From positions 1 through 41,755 of the forward strand of contig NZ_JAFLRJ010000146.1 of the NCBI RefSeq assembly GCF_017315755.1: a stretch of 41,755 nt of DNA. Direction: 5' to 3'. The notes under the pieces are model-generated. The model saw only the letters and a list, made by a program, of their open reading frames with translations. It did not search any database and had not been told where the DNA came from. Within the stretch, counting starts at the first letter, position 1. The number at the start of each line of letters is the position of its first letter. Shown piece after piece: positions 24,549 to 33,303 of this stretch. The translations under genes and the position numbers were made by a program. The DNA is from Streptomyces beijiangensis. Lineage in GTDB: Bacteria > Actinomycetota > Actinomycetes > Streptomycetales > Streptomycetaceae.

Positions 24549-25241
24549 GTGAGCCAGGAACGCGTCTTCTCGCCGGAATCACCGATCCGGGTCTTCCTGC
24601 TCGACGATCACGAGGTCGTACGACGCGGGGTGCACGACCTCCTCGACTCTGAAGAAGACATCACGGTGGTCGGTGATGCGGGGACCAGCGCGCAGGCGCT
24701 GGTTCGTGGCCCGGCGCTGCGCCCCGATGTCGCGATCCTGGACATACGCCTCCCGGACAGCGACGGCATCACCGTCTGCCGTGAACTTCGAGACCGCGTA
24801 CCGGGGTTGGCCTGCCTGATGCTGACGTCGTTCGACGATGACGACGCCCTGCTGGACGCGATCATGGCCGGGGCCGCCGGCTACGTCCTGAAGCAGATCA
24901 AGGGCTCCGATCTGGTCGCGGCGGTACGGACCGTGGCGTCGGGGCAGTCGATGCTGGACCCGGCGACCACCGGGCGACTGATGAGCAGCCTCCGTGGCCC
25001 CGCTGAACAACCTCCCTCAGTGGCAGGTCAGTTGGATGCCTTGAGCGTGCGTGAACGCGAGATTCTCGATCTGATCGGCGAGGGGCTTACCAATCGACAG
25101 ATCGGGAAGCGGCTCTATCTGTCGGAAAAGACCGTCAAGAACCACATCTCGCGACTGCTGGCGAAACTCGGGGTCGAGCGCCGGGTCCAGGCTGCAGTCC
25201 TGGCGGTCCGGCTGGACTCTCCGCCCCACCAGGACGCCTGA
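24549..25241 (+). CDS. osdR: DevR/DosR-type NarL-family response regulator
   Basis: 230 residues, close in layout and sequence to mycobacterial DevR. Receiver: Asp19-Asp20 in VFLLDDHEVVRRG, phosphoacceptor Asp65 in VAILDIRLPDSDG, Lys115 in GYVLKQIKG. LuxR-type HTH about 166-212: LTNRQIGKRLYLSEKTVKNH then ISRLLAKLG. GTG 24549 was chosen because GGAGGG lies just upstream; an in-frame ATG at 24522 overlaps the previous stop and is an alternative. Last gene of the doxX operon and convergent with the sensor kinase. Likely activates the GGGCC-N4-GGCCC promoters of this island. The symbol is by analogy with the Streptomyces coelicolor Osd system. Confidence 0.88.
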   Translation: MSQERVFSPESPIRVFLLDDHEVVRRGVHDLLDSEEDITVVGDAGTSAQALVRGPALRPDVAILDIRLPDSDGITVCRELRDRVPGLACLMLTSFDDDDALLDAIMAGAAGYVLKQIKGSDLVAAVRTVASGQSMLDPATTGRLMSSLRGPAEQPPSVAGQLDALSVREREILDLIGEGLTNRQIGKRLYLSEKTVKNHISRLLAKLGVERRVQAAVLAVRLDSPPHQDA

Positions 25242-25259
25242 CTGCTCTGCCGGCCCTCG

Positions 25260-26981
25260 TCAACGGCGATCGGGAAGCGGTACCGCCCAGCGGAGGAGAG
25301 TCCCGCCCTCGGCCGGTACGGCCAGGGTGAGGTCACCGTCCAGGTTCTGCGCGCGTTCGCTGAGATTGCGCAGCCCGCTGCGAGGTCCGCCCGCGCCGAT
25401 CCCGACGCCGTCGTCGGTGATCGTCAAAGTGAGGCGCTCCTTGCGGACGATGAGTACGATCTCCGCGGACGAGGCGTGTGCGTGACGGGCAACGTTCGCC
25501 AGCGCCTCGCTCAGCACGGCCACCACCTCGTCCGCCATGGTGTGCGGGACGTCGGTGTCGAGCAGTCCCTCCATGCGCAGTGACGGGGTGAAACCGAGTG
25601 CGGGGATGGCTTCTTCGGCGGTCTGGGAGGCGTGGGCCCGCAGGCCAGGGCCGACTGCGGTCGCGTCGTGCGCCCGCAGTCCGAAGATCGTGGAGCGGAT
25701 GATCTTTATGGTGGTGTCGAGGTCGTCGACCGCCCGGCTGATCCGCTCGGTTGCTTCCGGATGTTCGACGAAGCGCTTGGCGCTCTGCAAGGTCATTCCG
25801 GTGGCGAACAGCCGCTGGATGGCCAGGTCGTGGAGATCGCGCGCGATCCGGTCGCGGTCCTCCAGCAGGCTCACCTGCTCGGCCGCCTTGCGCCGGTCGG
25901 CGAGTTCCAGCGCGAGGGCGGCCTGTCCGGCGAAGCCGGGCAGCGGTGCGATCTCCTCCGGCGCAAACGGCGTGCGCCCCGCGGTGCGGGCGAGCACGAG
26001 TACCCCACGAGCGCCGTCACTGGTACTCAAAGGAACAGCGACCGCGGGTCCCATCCCCTTCCAGCGCTCGGGAAGATAGGTGACCCGCGGGTCACTTGCC
26101 ACATCGGCGGTGACAATCAGCTGTCCTGCGGCCAGGGCTGCCCCGGTCAGGGTCCCCTCGCGCGGCAGCCTCACTCCACGGTGCAGCGTGGCCCCCTCCC
26201 CGAGCGCAAGTACCCCGCGCAACTCCTGCGTTCCGGGGGTCAGGAGGTCAACTACGCCGAGATCAGCTGAGGTGATGTCCCGTGCCCGGTTCAGCATCAG
26301 TTCCAGCACCGTCGTCTCCGGTGCGCCGGACAGCAGGCCGCTGGTGAGCTCGGCGCCGGCCGCCAGCCAGCGCTCCCTGACCTGCACCTCGGCGTACAGG
26401 CGGGCATTGTCGATCGCCACCCCGGCCGCTACGGCCAGAGTCGACAGGACGGCCTCGTCCTCCGCGTCGAACTGCGCACCCCCTCGCTTCTGCGTGAGGT
26501 ACAGATTGCCGAACACCACGCCCCGCACACTCACGGGCACGCCCAGGAAGGAGCGCATCGGCGGATGGTGTGGGGGGAAACCGTAGGAGGCCGGGTGCTC
26601 CGACAGCTCTCTCAGCCGCAGAGGTTGTGGATGGCTGATCAGCTCGCCAAGCAGCCCGTGTCCGGCGGGCAGGGCCCCGATCTGCGCGTGCTCGGCGTCG
26701 CTGACACCCACCGTGAGGAACTGTGCGAGACGCTGATCGGGCCCTATCACCCCGAGTGCGCCGTATTGGGCATCGACCAGCACGACGGCGGCCTCGGTGA
26801 TGTGCCGCAGTACCTGCGAGAGATCGAGCTCGCGTCCCACCGACAGGACCGCCTCCAGCAGACCGTGGAGACGCCCTCGGGTGTCGCGGACCACGCGGAT
26901 CTGCGCCTGGAGTTCTTCGAGCAGTACATCCAGGCGCAGCCGTGGCACCGTCTCGGACAGTGCGGGTTCCTCGGCGTTCAC
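25260..26981 (-). CDS. osdK: DevS/DosT-type sensor histidine kinase, GAF-GAF-HisKA_3-HATPase
   Basis: 573 residues. GAF-A about 45-195 contains GFPPHHPPMRSFLGVPV; the second His (139) lines up, from memory, with the haem-ligating His149 of mycobacterial DevS. GAF-B about 215-362. Dimerisation/phosphoacceptor box DRDRIARDLHDLAIQRLF has His384. The HATPase part shows SEALANVARHAHA and TDDGVGIG. GTG 26981 is preceded by GGAGG at five bases; upstream in-frame sequence is not protein-like. Convergent with the response regulator gene (18-bp gap) and 73 bp downstream of the DUF2180 gene. It probably senses O2, NO or redox state and phosphorylates Asp65 of the adjacent regulator. Confidence 0.88.
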   Translation of the reverse strand: MNAEEPALSETVPRLRLDVLLEELQAQIRVVRDTRGRLHGLLEAVLSVGRELDLSQVLRHITEAAVVLVDAQYGALGVIGPDQRLAQFLTVGVSDAEHAQIGALPAGHGLLGELISHPQPLRLRELSEHPASYGFPPHHPPMRSFLGVPVSVRGVVFGNLYLTQKRGGAQFDAEDEAVLSTLAVAAGVAIDNARLYAEVQVRERWLAAGAELTSGLLSGAPETTVLELMLNRARDITSADLGVVDLLTPGTQELRGVLALGEGATLHRGVRLPREGTLTGAALAAGQLIVTADVASDPRVTYLPERWKGMGPAVAVPLSTSDGARGVLVLARTAGRTPFAPEEIAPLPGFAGQAALALELADRRKAAEQVSLLEDRDRIARDLHDLAIQRLFATGMTLQSAKRFVEHPEATERISRAVDDLDTTIKIIRSTIFGLRAHDATAVGPGLRAHASQTAEEAIPALGFTPSLRMEGLLDTDVPHTMADEVVAVLSEALANVARHAHASSAEIVLIVRKERLTLTITDDGVGIGAGGPRSGLRNLSERAQNLDGDLTLAVPAEGGTLLRWAVPLPDRR

Positions 26982-27054
26982 TGCGGCCTCCGCTCGTTCG
27001 CACGGCCCACAGGACCGTGCTGTTCCCGGTGCCCGGTGGGGTGGCGCTGCCGGG

Positions 27055-27261
27055 TTAGAACTGGTGCTCCGCGTCGTGGCAGGTGACGCAGGTGAGGCGG
27101 CGGGCGGGGACCTTGAGGGTGGTGAGGCCCGTGCCCTCCTCGCGGTGGATGTCTTCGGTGCCGGCCTTGGTGTGTTCCTGGCAGGTCCCGGCGCCGCAGC
27201 GCGTGCACACGGCACTGGCAGAGGTGGTGGTGCCGAGTTGGAGGCAGTCGTAACAGTTCAT
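27055..27261 (-). CDS. DUF2180 small zinc-ribbon-like protein
   Basis: 68 residues with paired cysteines: MNCYDC at the start, CTRCGAGTCQEH in the middle and TCVTCHDAEHQF at the end, enough for two metal sites. This is the DUF2180 pattern seen in actinomycete and archaeal stress islands; function unknown. Its ATG overlaps the stop of the membrane-protein gene (ATGA), so the two are coupled. The gene for the DevS-type kinase follows in the same direction. Confidence 0.82.
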   Translation of the reverse strand: MNCYDCLQLGTTTSASAVCTRCGAGTCQEHTKAGTEDIHREEGTGLTTLKVPARRLTCVTCHDAEHQF

Positions 27262-27632
27262 GACTTCTGCTGCTCTCTGGTGTGTTGTCGGATACGGCGG
27301 GGTGCGAAAGCGCGCCCGGACGGGCGGATTCCCGGAGCGGGTGCGTGCTCCGGTGATGCGGGAGCTGTGTTGAGGGAGAGGGTGCGCCCACGTCGAGGTG
27401 GCTTCGAAGTGGAGCGCCTGACCGGCTGATGGCCTGTTGCGGACCCGATCAGCTCGGGGTGTCCATCGGCCGACGTCTCGGCGAGAGGAGGGGGCTGAAG
27501 GGGGGCGGCGGCCTGATCGGGTGCTCCTTCGGGCCGGCGGGGTGGGAACAGAAGATCCTCCCACCAGGAGAGCCCCATCACCGTCCCGAGCAGGGCCAGC
27601 GGGAGCACAGCGGGAAGGACCAGGACATACAT
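27258..27632 (-). CDS. Small single-pass membrane protein
   Basis: 124 residues: one N-terminal transmembrane helix (MYVLVLPAVLPLALLGTVMG) followed by WWEDLLFPP and a long proline- and arginine-rich tail with no known domain. Streptomyces dormancy islands often carry such a protein with an x-E-x-L-L-P-P ending of the helix. ATG 27632 is used; a TTG 12 codons earlier is less likely. Ribosome site is weak. Coupled to the DUF2180 gene by ATGA. Confidence 0.6.
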   Translation of the reverse strand: MYVLVLPAVLPLALLGTVMGLSWWEDLLFPPRRPEGAPDQAAAPLQPPPLAETSADGHPELIGSATGHQPVRRSTSKPPRRGRTLSLNTAPASPEHAPAPGIRPSGRAFAPRRIRQHTREQQKS

Positions 27633-28152
27633 GAGTGCCGCCAAGGCTTCGATGCTCTATCGAGAGGCGGGGCGGGGACGTGATGCCCCGCAGGACGCAT
27701 CGGGTTGCCGAAGGGCACCGTGTAGAGGAGACGAGATGCAGGCCCTGCGGCAGATGGTGCGGAGTGCGCCGGTGCGACGTCGCGGTGGAAGCGGCGCGGC
27801 CGGGGGCTTGGGCGGCACAACCCACGGTAGCCCCCGGGTTCGGTCTTGCACAGCGACAGGTGACTGGGAACACCGGGATCCGGCCGGGCCAGGGACAAGG
27901 AGGCTCGGAGGAAACCTTTGTCACGCCGGCTCAGAGTCCCTGGGATGAAACGAGCTGTGAGGGTCTCTGTACAGGTTGAAGGGGGGGGGAGGACTTCACT
28001 TTCCCCCTTGGCGGGTGCGATTTGCCCAGAGGCGAGGGTGCGAGTGGTGGAGGCGAATGGCCCTGCGTGAAAGTCCTGTTGTGAGTCGGACAATGAGCAG
28101 CGCGGGTGCCCGCCGCCTTGGGACTGCTCGTCCGTTCGCCGGGCGCTCCGCC
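27633..28152. other. Intergenic region upstream of the membrane/DUF2180/kinase genes
   Basis: 520 bp without a supported gene. It contains an imperfect Osd-like element, GGGAC-GTGA-TGCCC (27675-27688), which deviates at two arm positions and has no well-placed -10, and the G/C hairpin at 27979-28009. Long open frames on both strands here are compositional. Confidence 0.4.
27979..28009 (-). terminator. Possible terminator hairpin downstream of universal stress gene
   Basis: AAGGGGG and CCCCCTT (7-bp arms, register can slip within the G-run) lie about 145 bp beyond the stop of the minus-strand universal stress gene. Confidence 0.3.
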
Positions 28153-29001
28153 CTAACCCACCGGAACCGGAACGATTACCACCGGGCAATGTGCTTGGTG
28201 CAGCAGCACCCTTGTGAGCGAGCTCAGTTGGAAGCCCCCTGGGTGGCGTCGCCGGCGGGCGGCGATCACCACCAATTCCGCCTCCGCGGTGGCTGCGATG
28301 AGGGCGCGCCAAGGTGTGGACCGTACCGACTTGGGCCCGACCTCACGGCTCGGATGGGTCAGGCGCCGTGGGCCGACGATCTCACCTTGCGGTGCGGCTG
28401 TGGCTGGAGTGTGGTGGGGGATCGTCTCTCGCGCCGGCATGGTGGGGTACGGATCCGGGAATTCTGCTGGTGCGTGCCGGTAGGTCCGGGCGTGCAGTAT
28501 GCCCAGCCGGGCGTGGCGCAGTGCAGCCTCCTCGAAGGCGAACAGCGCGGCGTCCGCGTCGTCGTCACCGTCCAGACCGAGCAGCACCCTGCCTCTCTCG
28601 TGGCGTTCACCCGAGCCCCGGGGGCCAGTACCCCTCAATACGAGTAGTGGACCGTTGGTACGGCCCGCCATCCGGTGGCTCACCGAGTGCACCATCAGCC
28701 CGAGGAAGCCGCCGAGCCCACGACTGCCGACCACGGTGAGGGCCGCGTCGTGCCCCCGCCCCACCAGCACTTCGGCAGGGTCGCCGACAGCTGCAGTCGT
28801 GATCACGGCGAGGTCAGGGTGGTGCTCGGCGATCCGCGACGCGGCGGCCCGAAGGACGGGGCCGGCTCCGTCCAGGTCGGCCACGCAGTAGATCACTTCG
28901 AGATCCGCGTTACGCAGCTGCGCCTCCTCGGCGGCGGCGTCCAGCGCAAGGAAGGACAGGGGTGACCCGTCCACTCCTACGACAACACGTTGTGCGCTCA
29001 T
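28153..29001 (-). CDS. Tandem universal stress protein (UspA x2)
   Basis: 282 residues with two UspA domains. Domain 1 (about 1-125): VVVGVDGSPLSFLALDAAAE and GSRGLGGFLGLMVHSVSHRM, which keeps the G-2x-G-9x-[ST] ATP motif. Domain 2 (about 140-282): VLLGLDGDDDADAALFAFEE and RRHPGGFQLSSLTRVLL, less canonical, so ATP binding there is doubtful. Double USPs are abundant in the DosR and Osd regulons and are linked with hypoxic survival. ATG 29001 has AAGGAG six bases upstream. Divergent from the phosphoketolase gene; an Osd-like box (29107-29120) is about 110 bp upstream. Confidence 0.88.
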   Translation of the reverse strand: MSAQRVVVGVDGSPLSFLALDAAAEEAQLRNADLEVIYCVADLDGAGPVLRAAASRIAEHHPDLAVITTAAVGDPAEVLVGRGHDAALTVVGSRGLGGFLGLMVHSVSHRMAGRTNGPLLVLRGTGPRGSGERHERGRVLLGLDGDDDADAALFAFEEAALRHARLGILHARTYRHAPAEFPDPYPTMPARETIPHHTPATAAPQGEIVGPRRLTHPSREVGPKSVRSTPWRALIAATAEAELVVIAARRRRHPGGFQLSSLTRVLLHQAHCPVVIVPVPVG

Positions 29002-29106
29002 GGCCGCTCCTTCAGCGAGGGGTCCTCGACTCGATCCTGGACCCGGGCCGAGCGACCGGACAGGGCCGGTCGAGTCCTGAATGCGGCCCGGTCAGCCCTC
29101 GCTGTA

Positions 29107-29120
29107 GGGCCGTTCGGCTC
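29107..29120. promoter_or_regulatory. DevR/OsdR-like box upstream of USP gene
   Basis: GGGCC-GTTC-GGCTC preceded by TA, four of five right-arm positions matching. A much weaker relative, GGCCC-GGTC-AGCCC, lies at 29085-29098 nearer the USP gene. Spacing to a -10 for the USP gene is not convincing, so this site is assigned by motif alone. Confidence 0.4.
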
Positions 29121-29333
29121 TCTGCAGCGACCGCCGCACACGGCAGCCTGAAGGAACGCGGGCTACCGGCCTGTCGACTGTGGACGAAACCTCCGGCGAC
29201 GTGGTGGTGCACATCAAGGGCGCGCTCGGAACCGTGGACCCTTGTGGACAGACCTCATGGACGCCGGGGCCCGAACGGTCGCTGGGTGAGAGTGCTCAAC
29301 TCGCGCCAACCTGTCCTGCAAGCCCCACGGATA

Positions 29334-29377
29334 GGGCCATCTGGCACCTGTGCTTGCTCGGGCAGGGTTCCTAGGCT
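29334..29377 (+). promoter_or_regulatory. Phosphoketolase promoter with DevR/OsdR-like box
   Basis: GGGCC-ATCT-GGCAC (29334-29347) followed by the good -10 TAGGCT at 29372-29377, with no recognisable -35. Box centre to -10 start is 31.5 bp, identical to doxX. The transcript would start near 29384 and have a leader of about 165 bases. Confidence 0.5.
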
Positions 29378-29550
29378 GGGAAACGAGGCTCCGGTCCCCA
29401 GCGGCCGGGCATTTACTCCGCTCCGCGAGGCACATCGTGCAGGGCACCGTGGATCAGGGTGCTCCACACGCGCTGTTAAACGCGCAGGGAACACCACTGC
29501 GACGGTTCTGGCGATGACGCCCGCTCGGCGGTCTATGGAGGGAGTGCGTG

Positions 29551-31935
29551 ATGCCCGACACCCATCAGGAATCAGCCAGTTACCTGAGCGCGCAGGAGTT
29601 GGCCGCGCTCGACGCGCACTGGCGGGCAGCGAACTACCTTGCCGTCGGTCAGATCTATCTGACGGCCAATCCGCTGCTCGAAGAGGCGCTGCGCCCCGAG
29701 CACATCAAACCCCGGTTGCTCGGCCACTGGGGGACCTCGCCCGGGCTGAACCTCGTCCACACCCATCTCAACCGTGTGATCAGGGACCACGGCAAGGACA
29801 CTCTGTGCATCTGGGGCCCCGGTCATGGAGGGCCCGCGGTACTCGCCAACTCCTGGATCGAGGGCACGTACTCCGAGACGTATCCCGACGTGAGCAGGGA
29901 TGCGGAGGGAATGGCCCGCCTCTTTCGCCAGTTCTCCTTCCCCGGTGGGGTGCCCAGCCATGTGGCCCCACAGACGCCGGGCTCGATCCACGAGGGCGGC
30001 GAACTCGGCTACTCCCTGTCGCACGCCTATGGCGCCGCCTTCGACAACCCTGAACTGCTGGTCGCCTGTGTGATCGGCGACGGCGAGGCCGAGACCGGGC
30101 CGCTGGCGGCCTCCTGGCACTCCAACAAGTTTCTCGACCCGGTCCACGACGGTGCGGTCCTGCCGATCCTGCACCTCAACGGCTACAAGATCGCCAACCC
30201 GGCCGTGCTCGCCCGCCTTCCCGCGTACGAACTCGACGACCTGCTGCGCGGGTTGGGCCACGACCCGATCCACGTCGAGGGCGATGACCCGCTCCAGGTG
30301 CACGTCGCGATGGCGCACGCCATGGACACGGCCCTGGACCTGATCAGCAGTATTCAGCGCGGCGCCCGTGAGGAGGGTGTCACCGAACGGCGTCGCTGGC
30401 CCATGATCGTGCTCCGTACGCCCAAAGGCTGGACCGGCCCCGTGGAGGTCGACGGGCTCCCGGTCGAAGGGACCTGGCGCGCGCATCAGGTCCCACTGGC
30501 CGGAGTACGGGAAAATCCGGATCACCTGCGGCAGCTGGAGCAGTGGATGCGCTCCTACCGTCCGCAGGAGCTGTTCGACGACCGCGGCAGGCCCTCTGCC
30601 CAGGTACTTGAGTGCGTGCCCAAAGGGGTTCGGCGGCTCGGCGCGAGCGAGCACGCGAACGGCGGACTCCTGGTGCGTGCCCTGCCGCTGCCGCCGCTGG
30701 AGCACTACGCGGTACAGGTCGACAAGCCCGGCGCCACGATGCACGAACCCACCCGGGTACTGGGCGATCTCCTGGAGACCGTCCTGGAGAACACCGCCGA
30801 GCGGCGCGACTTCCGGCTGGTGGGCCCGGACGAGACCGCCTCCAACCGGCTGGAATCCGTATACCGGGCCACCGGCAAGGCGTGGCAGGCGCAGACCCTG
30901 CCGGTGGACGAGAACCTGGACCCGCACGGCCGCGTCATGGAAATTCTGTCCGAACACACCTGCCAGGGCTGGCTGGAGGGCTATCTGCTCACCGGCCGGC
31001 ACGGGATGTTCTCCTGCTACGAGGCGTTCGTCCACATCGTCGACTCCATGGTCAACCAGCACATCAAGTGGCTTCGGACCGCGCGCCGCCTGCCCTGGCG
31101 CCGTCCTGTCGCCTCCCTGAACTACCTGCTGACCTCGCATGTCTGGCGCCAGGACAGCAACGGCTTCTCGCACCAGGACCCGGGATTCATCGATCACGTC
31201 CTCAACAAGTCGCCCGAGGTCGTACGGGTCTACCTGCCGCCAGACGCCAACACCCTGCTGGCTGTGGCCGACCACGTCCTGCGCTCCCGCGACTACGTCA
31301 ATGTCGTCGTCGCGGGCAAGCAGCCCTGCTTCGACTGGCTGACCCTGGAGGAGGCCCGCGGCCACTGCGCCCGCGGCGCCGGGATCTGGGACTGGGCGAG
31401 CACGGAAAACGGCATCCGTGACCCGGACGTGGTCCTGGCATGCGCCGGTGACGTTCCCACGCTGGAGGTGCTGGCCGCAGCCCAGCTGCTGCGCCGCCAT
31501 CTGCCCGAACTGGCGGTGCGTGTGGTGAACGTGGTGGATCTGGCCCGCCTTCTGCCCTCGGCGGAGCACCCGCACGGCATGCCCGATGCCGAGTACGACG
31601 CCCTGTTCACCGCTGACCGGCCGGTGGTCTTCGCGTACCACGGCTATCCGTGGCTCATCCACCGCCTCGCCTACCGCCGTACCGGCCACGAGCACCTGCA
31701 TGTCCGCGGCTACAAGGAGGAGGGCACCACGACGACGCCCTTCGACATGGTCGTACGCAACGACCTCGACCGCTACCGCCTGGCCATGGACGTCATCGAC
31801 CGCGTCCCCGGCCTCGCCGAACGCGCCGCCACGATCCGCCAGGACCTGTCGGACACCCGCCTGCGCCACCACGACTGGATCCGCGAACACGGCACCGACC
31901 TCCCCGAGGTCGCCGACTGGACCTGGACCGGCTGA
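29551..31935 (+). CDS. xfp: Phosphoketolase (xylulose-5-P / fructose-6-P)
   Basis: Thiamine-diphosphate enzyme cleaving xylulose-5-P or fructose-6-P with phosphate to acetyl-P and a shorter sugar phosphate. 794 residues, the normal XFP length. Signatures: [44 protein letters not shown], the ThDP/Mg motif [19 protein letters not shown], and the central PDETASNRL and [16 protein letters not shown] 29551 follows GGAGGGAG; a GTG one codon earlier is possible. Followed closely by a second USP gene. In hypoxia it would give acetyl-P and ATP by a bypass of lower glycolysis, which suits its Osd-type promoter. Confidence 0.93.
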   Translation: MPDTHQESASYLSAQELAALDAHWRAANYLAVGQIYLTANPLLEEALRPEHIKPRLLGHWGTSPGLNLVHTHLNRVIRDHGKDTLCIWGPGHGGPAVLANSWIEGTYSETYPDVSRDAEGMARLFRQFSFPGGVPSHVAPQTPGSIHEGGELGYSLSHAYGAAFDNPELLVACVIGDGEAETGPLAASWHSNKFLDPVHDGAVLPILHLNGYKIANPAVLARLPAYELDDLLRGLGHDPIHVEGDDPLQVHVAMAHAMDTALDLISSIQRGAREEGVTERRRWPMIVLRTPKGWTGPVEVDGLPVEGTWRAHQVPLAGVRENPDHLRQLEQWMRSYRPQELFDDRGRPSAQVLECVPKGVRRLGASEHANGGLLVRALPLPPLEHYAVQVDKPGATMHEPTRVLGDLLETVLENTAERRDFRLVGPDETASNRLESVYRATGKAWQAQTLPVDENLDPHGRVMEILSEHTCQGWLEGYLLTGRHGMFSCYEAFVHIVDSMVNQHIKWLRTARRLPWRRPVASLNYLLTSHVWRQDSNGFSHQDPGFIDHVLNKSPEVVRVYLPPDANTLLAVADHVLRSRDYVNVVVAGKQPCFDWLTLEEARGHCARGAGIWDWASTENGIRDPDVVLACAGDVPTLEVLAAAQLLRRHLPELAVRVVNVVDLARLLPSAEHPHGMPDAEYDALFTADRPVVFAYHGYPWLIHRLAYRRTGHEHLHVRGYKEEGTTTTPFDMVVRNDLDRYRLAMDVIDRVPGLAERAATIRQDLSDTRLRHHDWIREHGTDLPEVADWTWTG

Positions 31936-31965
31936 ACCCAATCGTCAGTGAGAGAGGCACACGTC

Positions 31966-32865
31966 ATGATCCGACCCGTCACTGTGGGAGTCGATGGATC
32001 CCCCGAAAGCCTGGCGGCCCTCGACTGGGCGGCACAAGAGGCGCACCTGCGCGGTGTCCCACTCCACCTGCTGCACTCCTGGCCCTGGCAGCCCCCTCCC
32101 TCGGCGTCCGCTGCGGCGAACACAGCGGAGCGACACTGGGCGGGACGACTGCTGCGCGAAGCACAGGAGCGCGTCGACAGGGTGCATCCCGGGCTGGACG
32201 TCACCGTGACGCAGGTGCCCGAGCCACCGACGGCCGCACTGCTCGACGCGGCGCGAACGTCCGAGCTGCTCGCGCTCGGATCCCGCGGCCTCAGCGGCCT
32301 GACCGGATTCCTCACAGGCGCAGTCGCCCAGTCCGTCCTGGCGACGGCAGAGCGGCCGGTCGTACTGGTGCGTGCCGTCGTGCCGGACGGCAGCCCGGAG
32401 CCCGGCGGCGTCGACCGGGGCACCGCACAGGACCCGCATCGTGAAGTCGTCGTGGGGGTGGAACTGGGCCGCTCGTCCCATGAAGTGATCGAGTTCGCCT
32501 TCGAGGAGGCACGGATCAGGAAAGCGGTGCTGCACGTGGTGCACACCTACCGCATTCCACAGTCCTATGGATTCGACTCGACCGAGTTCATGCCCTTGAC
32601 CGATGCCGACCTGGTGGCGGACAACCAGCGCGAACTGGCAGAACTGGTGCAGCCCTGGCGGGAGAAGTGGCCGGACTTCCCGGTCACTGAAATGGTCGTC
32701 GGCGGCAACGCTGCAGAACAGCTGCTCCGCACGGCGCACGGTGCGGAGCTGTTGGTGGTGGGCCGGCGCCGTCGCGCCACGCACCTGGGCCCGCACACCG
32801 GGCCGGTCACCCACGCGGTCATCCATCACGCGCAATGTCCCGTGGCCGTCGTTCCCCACAGCTGA
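31966..32865 (+). CDS. Tandem universal stress protein (UspA x2)
   Basis: 299 residues, two UspA domains. Domain 1: VTVGVDGSPESLAALDWAAQ and GSRGLSGLTGFLTGAVAQSV. Domain 2: VVVGVELGRSSHEVIEFAFE and GRRRRATHLGPHTGPVTHAV. Both carry the glycine-rich nucleotide loop. ATG 31966 is preceded by AGAGAGG; it lies 30 bp behind the phosphoketolase stop, so the two are probably co-transcribed from the same Osd-like promoter. Confidence 0.88.
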   Translation: MIRPVTVGVDGSPESLAALDWAAQEAHLRGVPLHLLHSWPWQPPPSASAAANTAERHWAGRLLREAQERVDRVHPGLDVTVTQVPEPPTAALLDAARTSELLALGSRGLSGLTGFLTGAVAQSVLATAERPVVLVRAVVPDGSPEPGGVDRGTAQDPHREVVVGVELGRSSHEVIEFAFEEARIRKAVLHVVHTYRIPQSYGFDSTEFMPLTDADLVADNQRELAELVQPWREKWPDFPVTEMVVGGNAAEQLLRTAHGAELLVVGRRRRATHLGPHTGPVTHAVIHHAQCPVAVVPHS

Positions 32866-32952
32866 GCACGGCAGCCGATGGCGAGCAGGGAGTTGCCGAG
32901 TGCCCGCACGAGGAGGGACGGTTGCGGTCGCGACTGCTGCTGTGAGGTGTCG

Positions 32953-33156
32953 GTGGACCAGAAGCCCCGTCTCCTTCCCTCCCCGCGTGACCGGGAACGG
33001 GTCCAGGCGGCGCACGAATGTGCTCGCCAGCTGGCCGACGAGTACCGGCTGCTGGCCGAGGAGAATCTCAGGCTCAGGCAGCAACTCGCACTTACGCTGA
33101 GAAATTTACGTGGGGCAGTGGAAGCCACCCGCCCCATGCCGAAGGAGCCGGTATGA
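32953..33156 (+). CDS. Small coiled-coil protein, hypothetical
   Basis: 67 residues from GTG 32953 (GAGG upstream; GTG 32947 is an alternative). RDRERVQAAHECARQLADEY then RLLAEENLRLRQQLALTLRN gives heptad-spaced Leu/Ala residues, so a coiled coil over most of its length. No family recognised. Third gene after the phosphoketolase and USP, 87 bp behind, probably the end of that transcript. It could be a partner or scaffold peptide, or a remnant. Confidence 0.4.
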   Translation: MDQKPRLLPSPRDRERVQAAHECARQLADEYRLLAEENLRLRQQLALTLRNLRGAVEATRPMPKEPV

Positions 33157-33174
33157 CGAGAGGTGGCCTGGGGT

Positions 33175-33294
33175 TCATGGGATGTCGATGAAGAGGTCCG
33201 TGGACTTCACGCGGGCCGTGACCTGGTCCCCGATCTCCAGACGCAGGTCCTCAACGGCTTCTCTCGTTAGCAGCGACACCACCCGGTGTGGACC
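33175..33294 (-). pseudogene. C-terminal stub of TOBE/Mop molybdate-binding regulator
   Basis: The minus frame reads GPHRVVSLLTREAVEDLRLE, then GDQVTARVKSTDLFIDIP and stop. This is the end of a TOBE domain as found in actinomycete ModE/HTH-TOBE proteins. The N-terminal HTH and the first half of the TOBE domain are missing; upstream sequence changes abruptly to IS630 transposase. An insertion or deletion by the element removed the rest. Confidence 0.6.
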
Positions 33295-33303
33295 CGATCT
33301 GGT

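Larger units (their letters stand above)
29002..29550. other. Divergent control region, USP / phosphoketolase
   Basis: About 550 bp containing Osd-like boxes at 29107-29120 and 29334-29347 and a -10 at 29372-29377. A short frame from 29180 (VDETSGDVVVHIKG) is somewhat protein-like but has no ribosome site and is not called. Confidence 0.5.

Noticed and set aside
27675..27688. GGGAC-GTGA-TGCCC as an Osd-like box for the kinase operon
   Set aside because: Arms pair at only three of five positions and no -10 is found at the distance seen at other promoters; kept only as a remark.
27578..28312. Minus-strand open frame of about 244 codons
   Set aside because: Pro/Ser/Arg-rich, no start signal, overlaps the membrane protein and USP genes; compositional.
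29180..29374. Short plus-strand frame VDETSGDVVVHIKG
   Set aside because: No ribosome site, runs through the Osd-like box and -10 of the phosphoketolase promoter.
29572..31941. Very long open frame antisense to the phosphoketolase gene (789 codons)
   Set aside because: It is produced by high GC3 bias opposite a real gene; no ribosome site, no domain, and the sense strand is a clear XFP.
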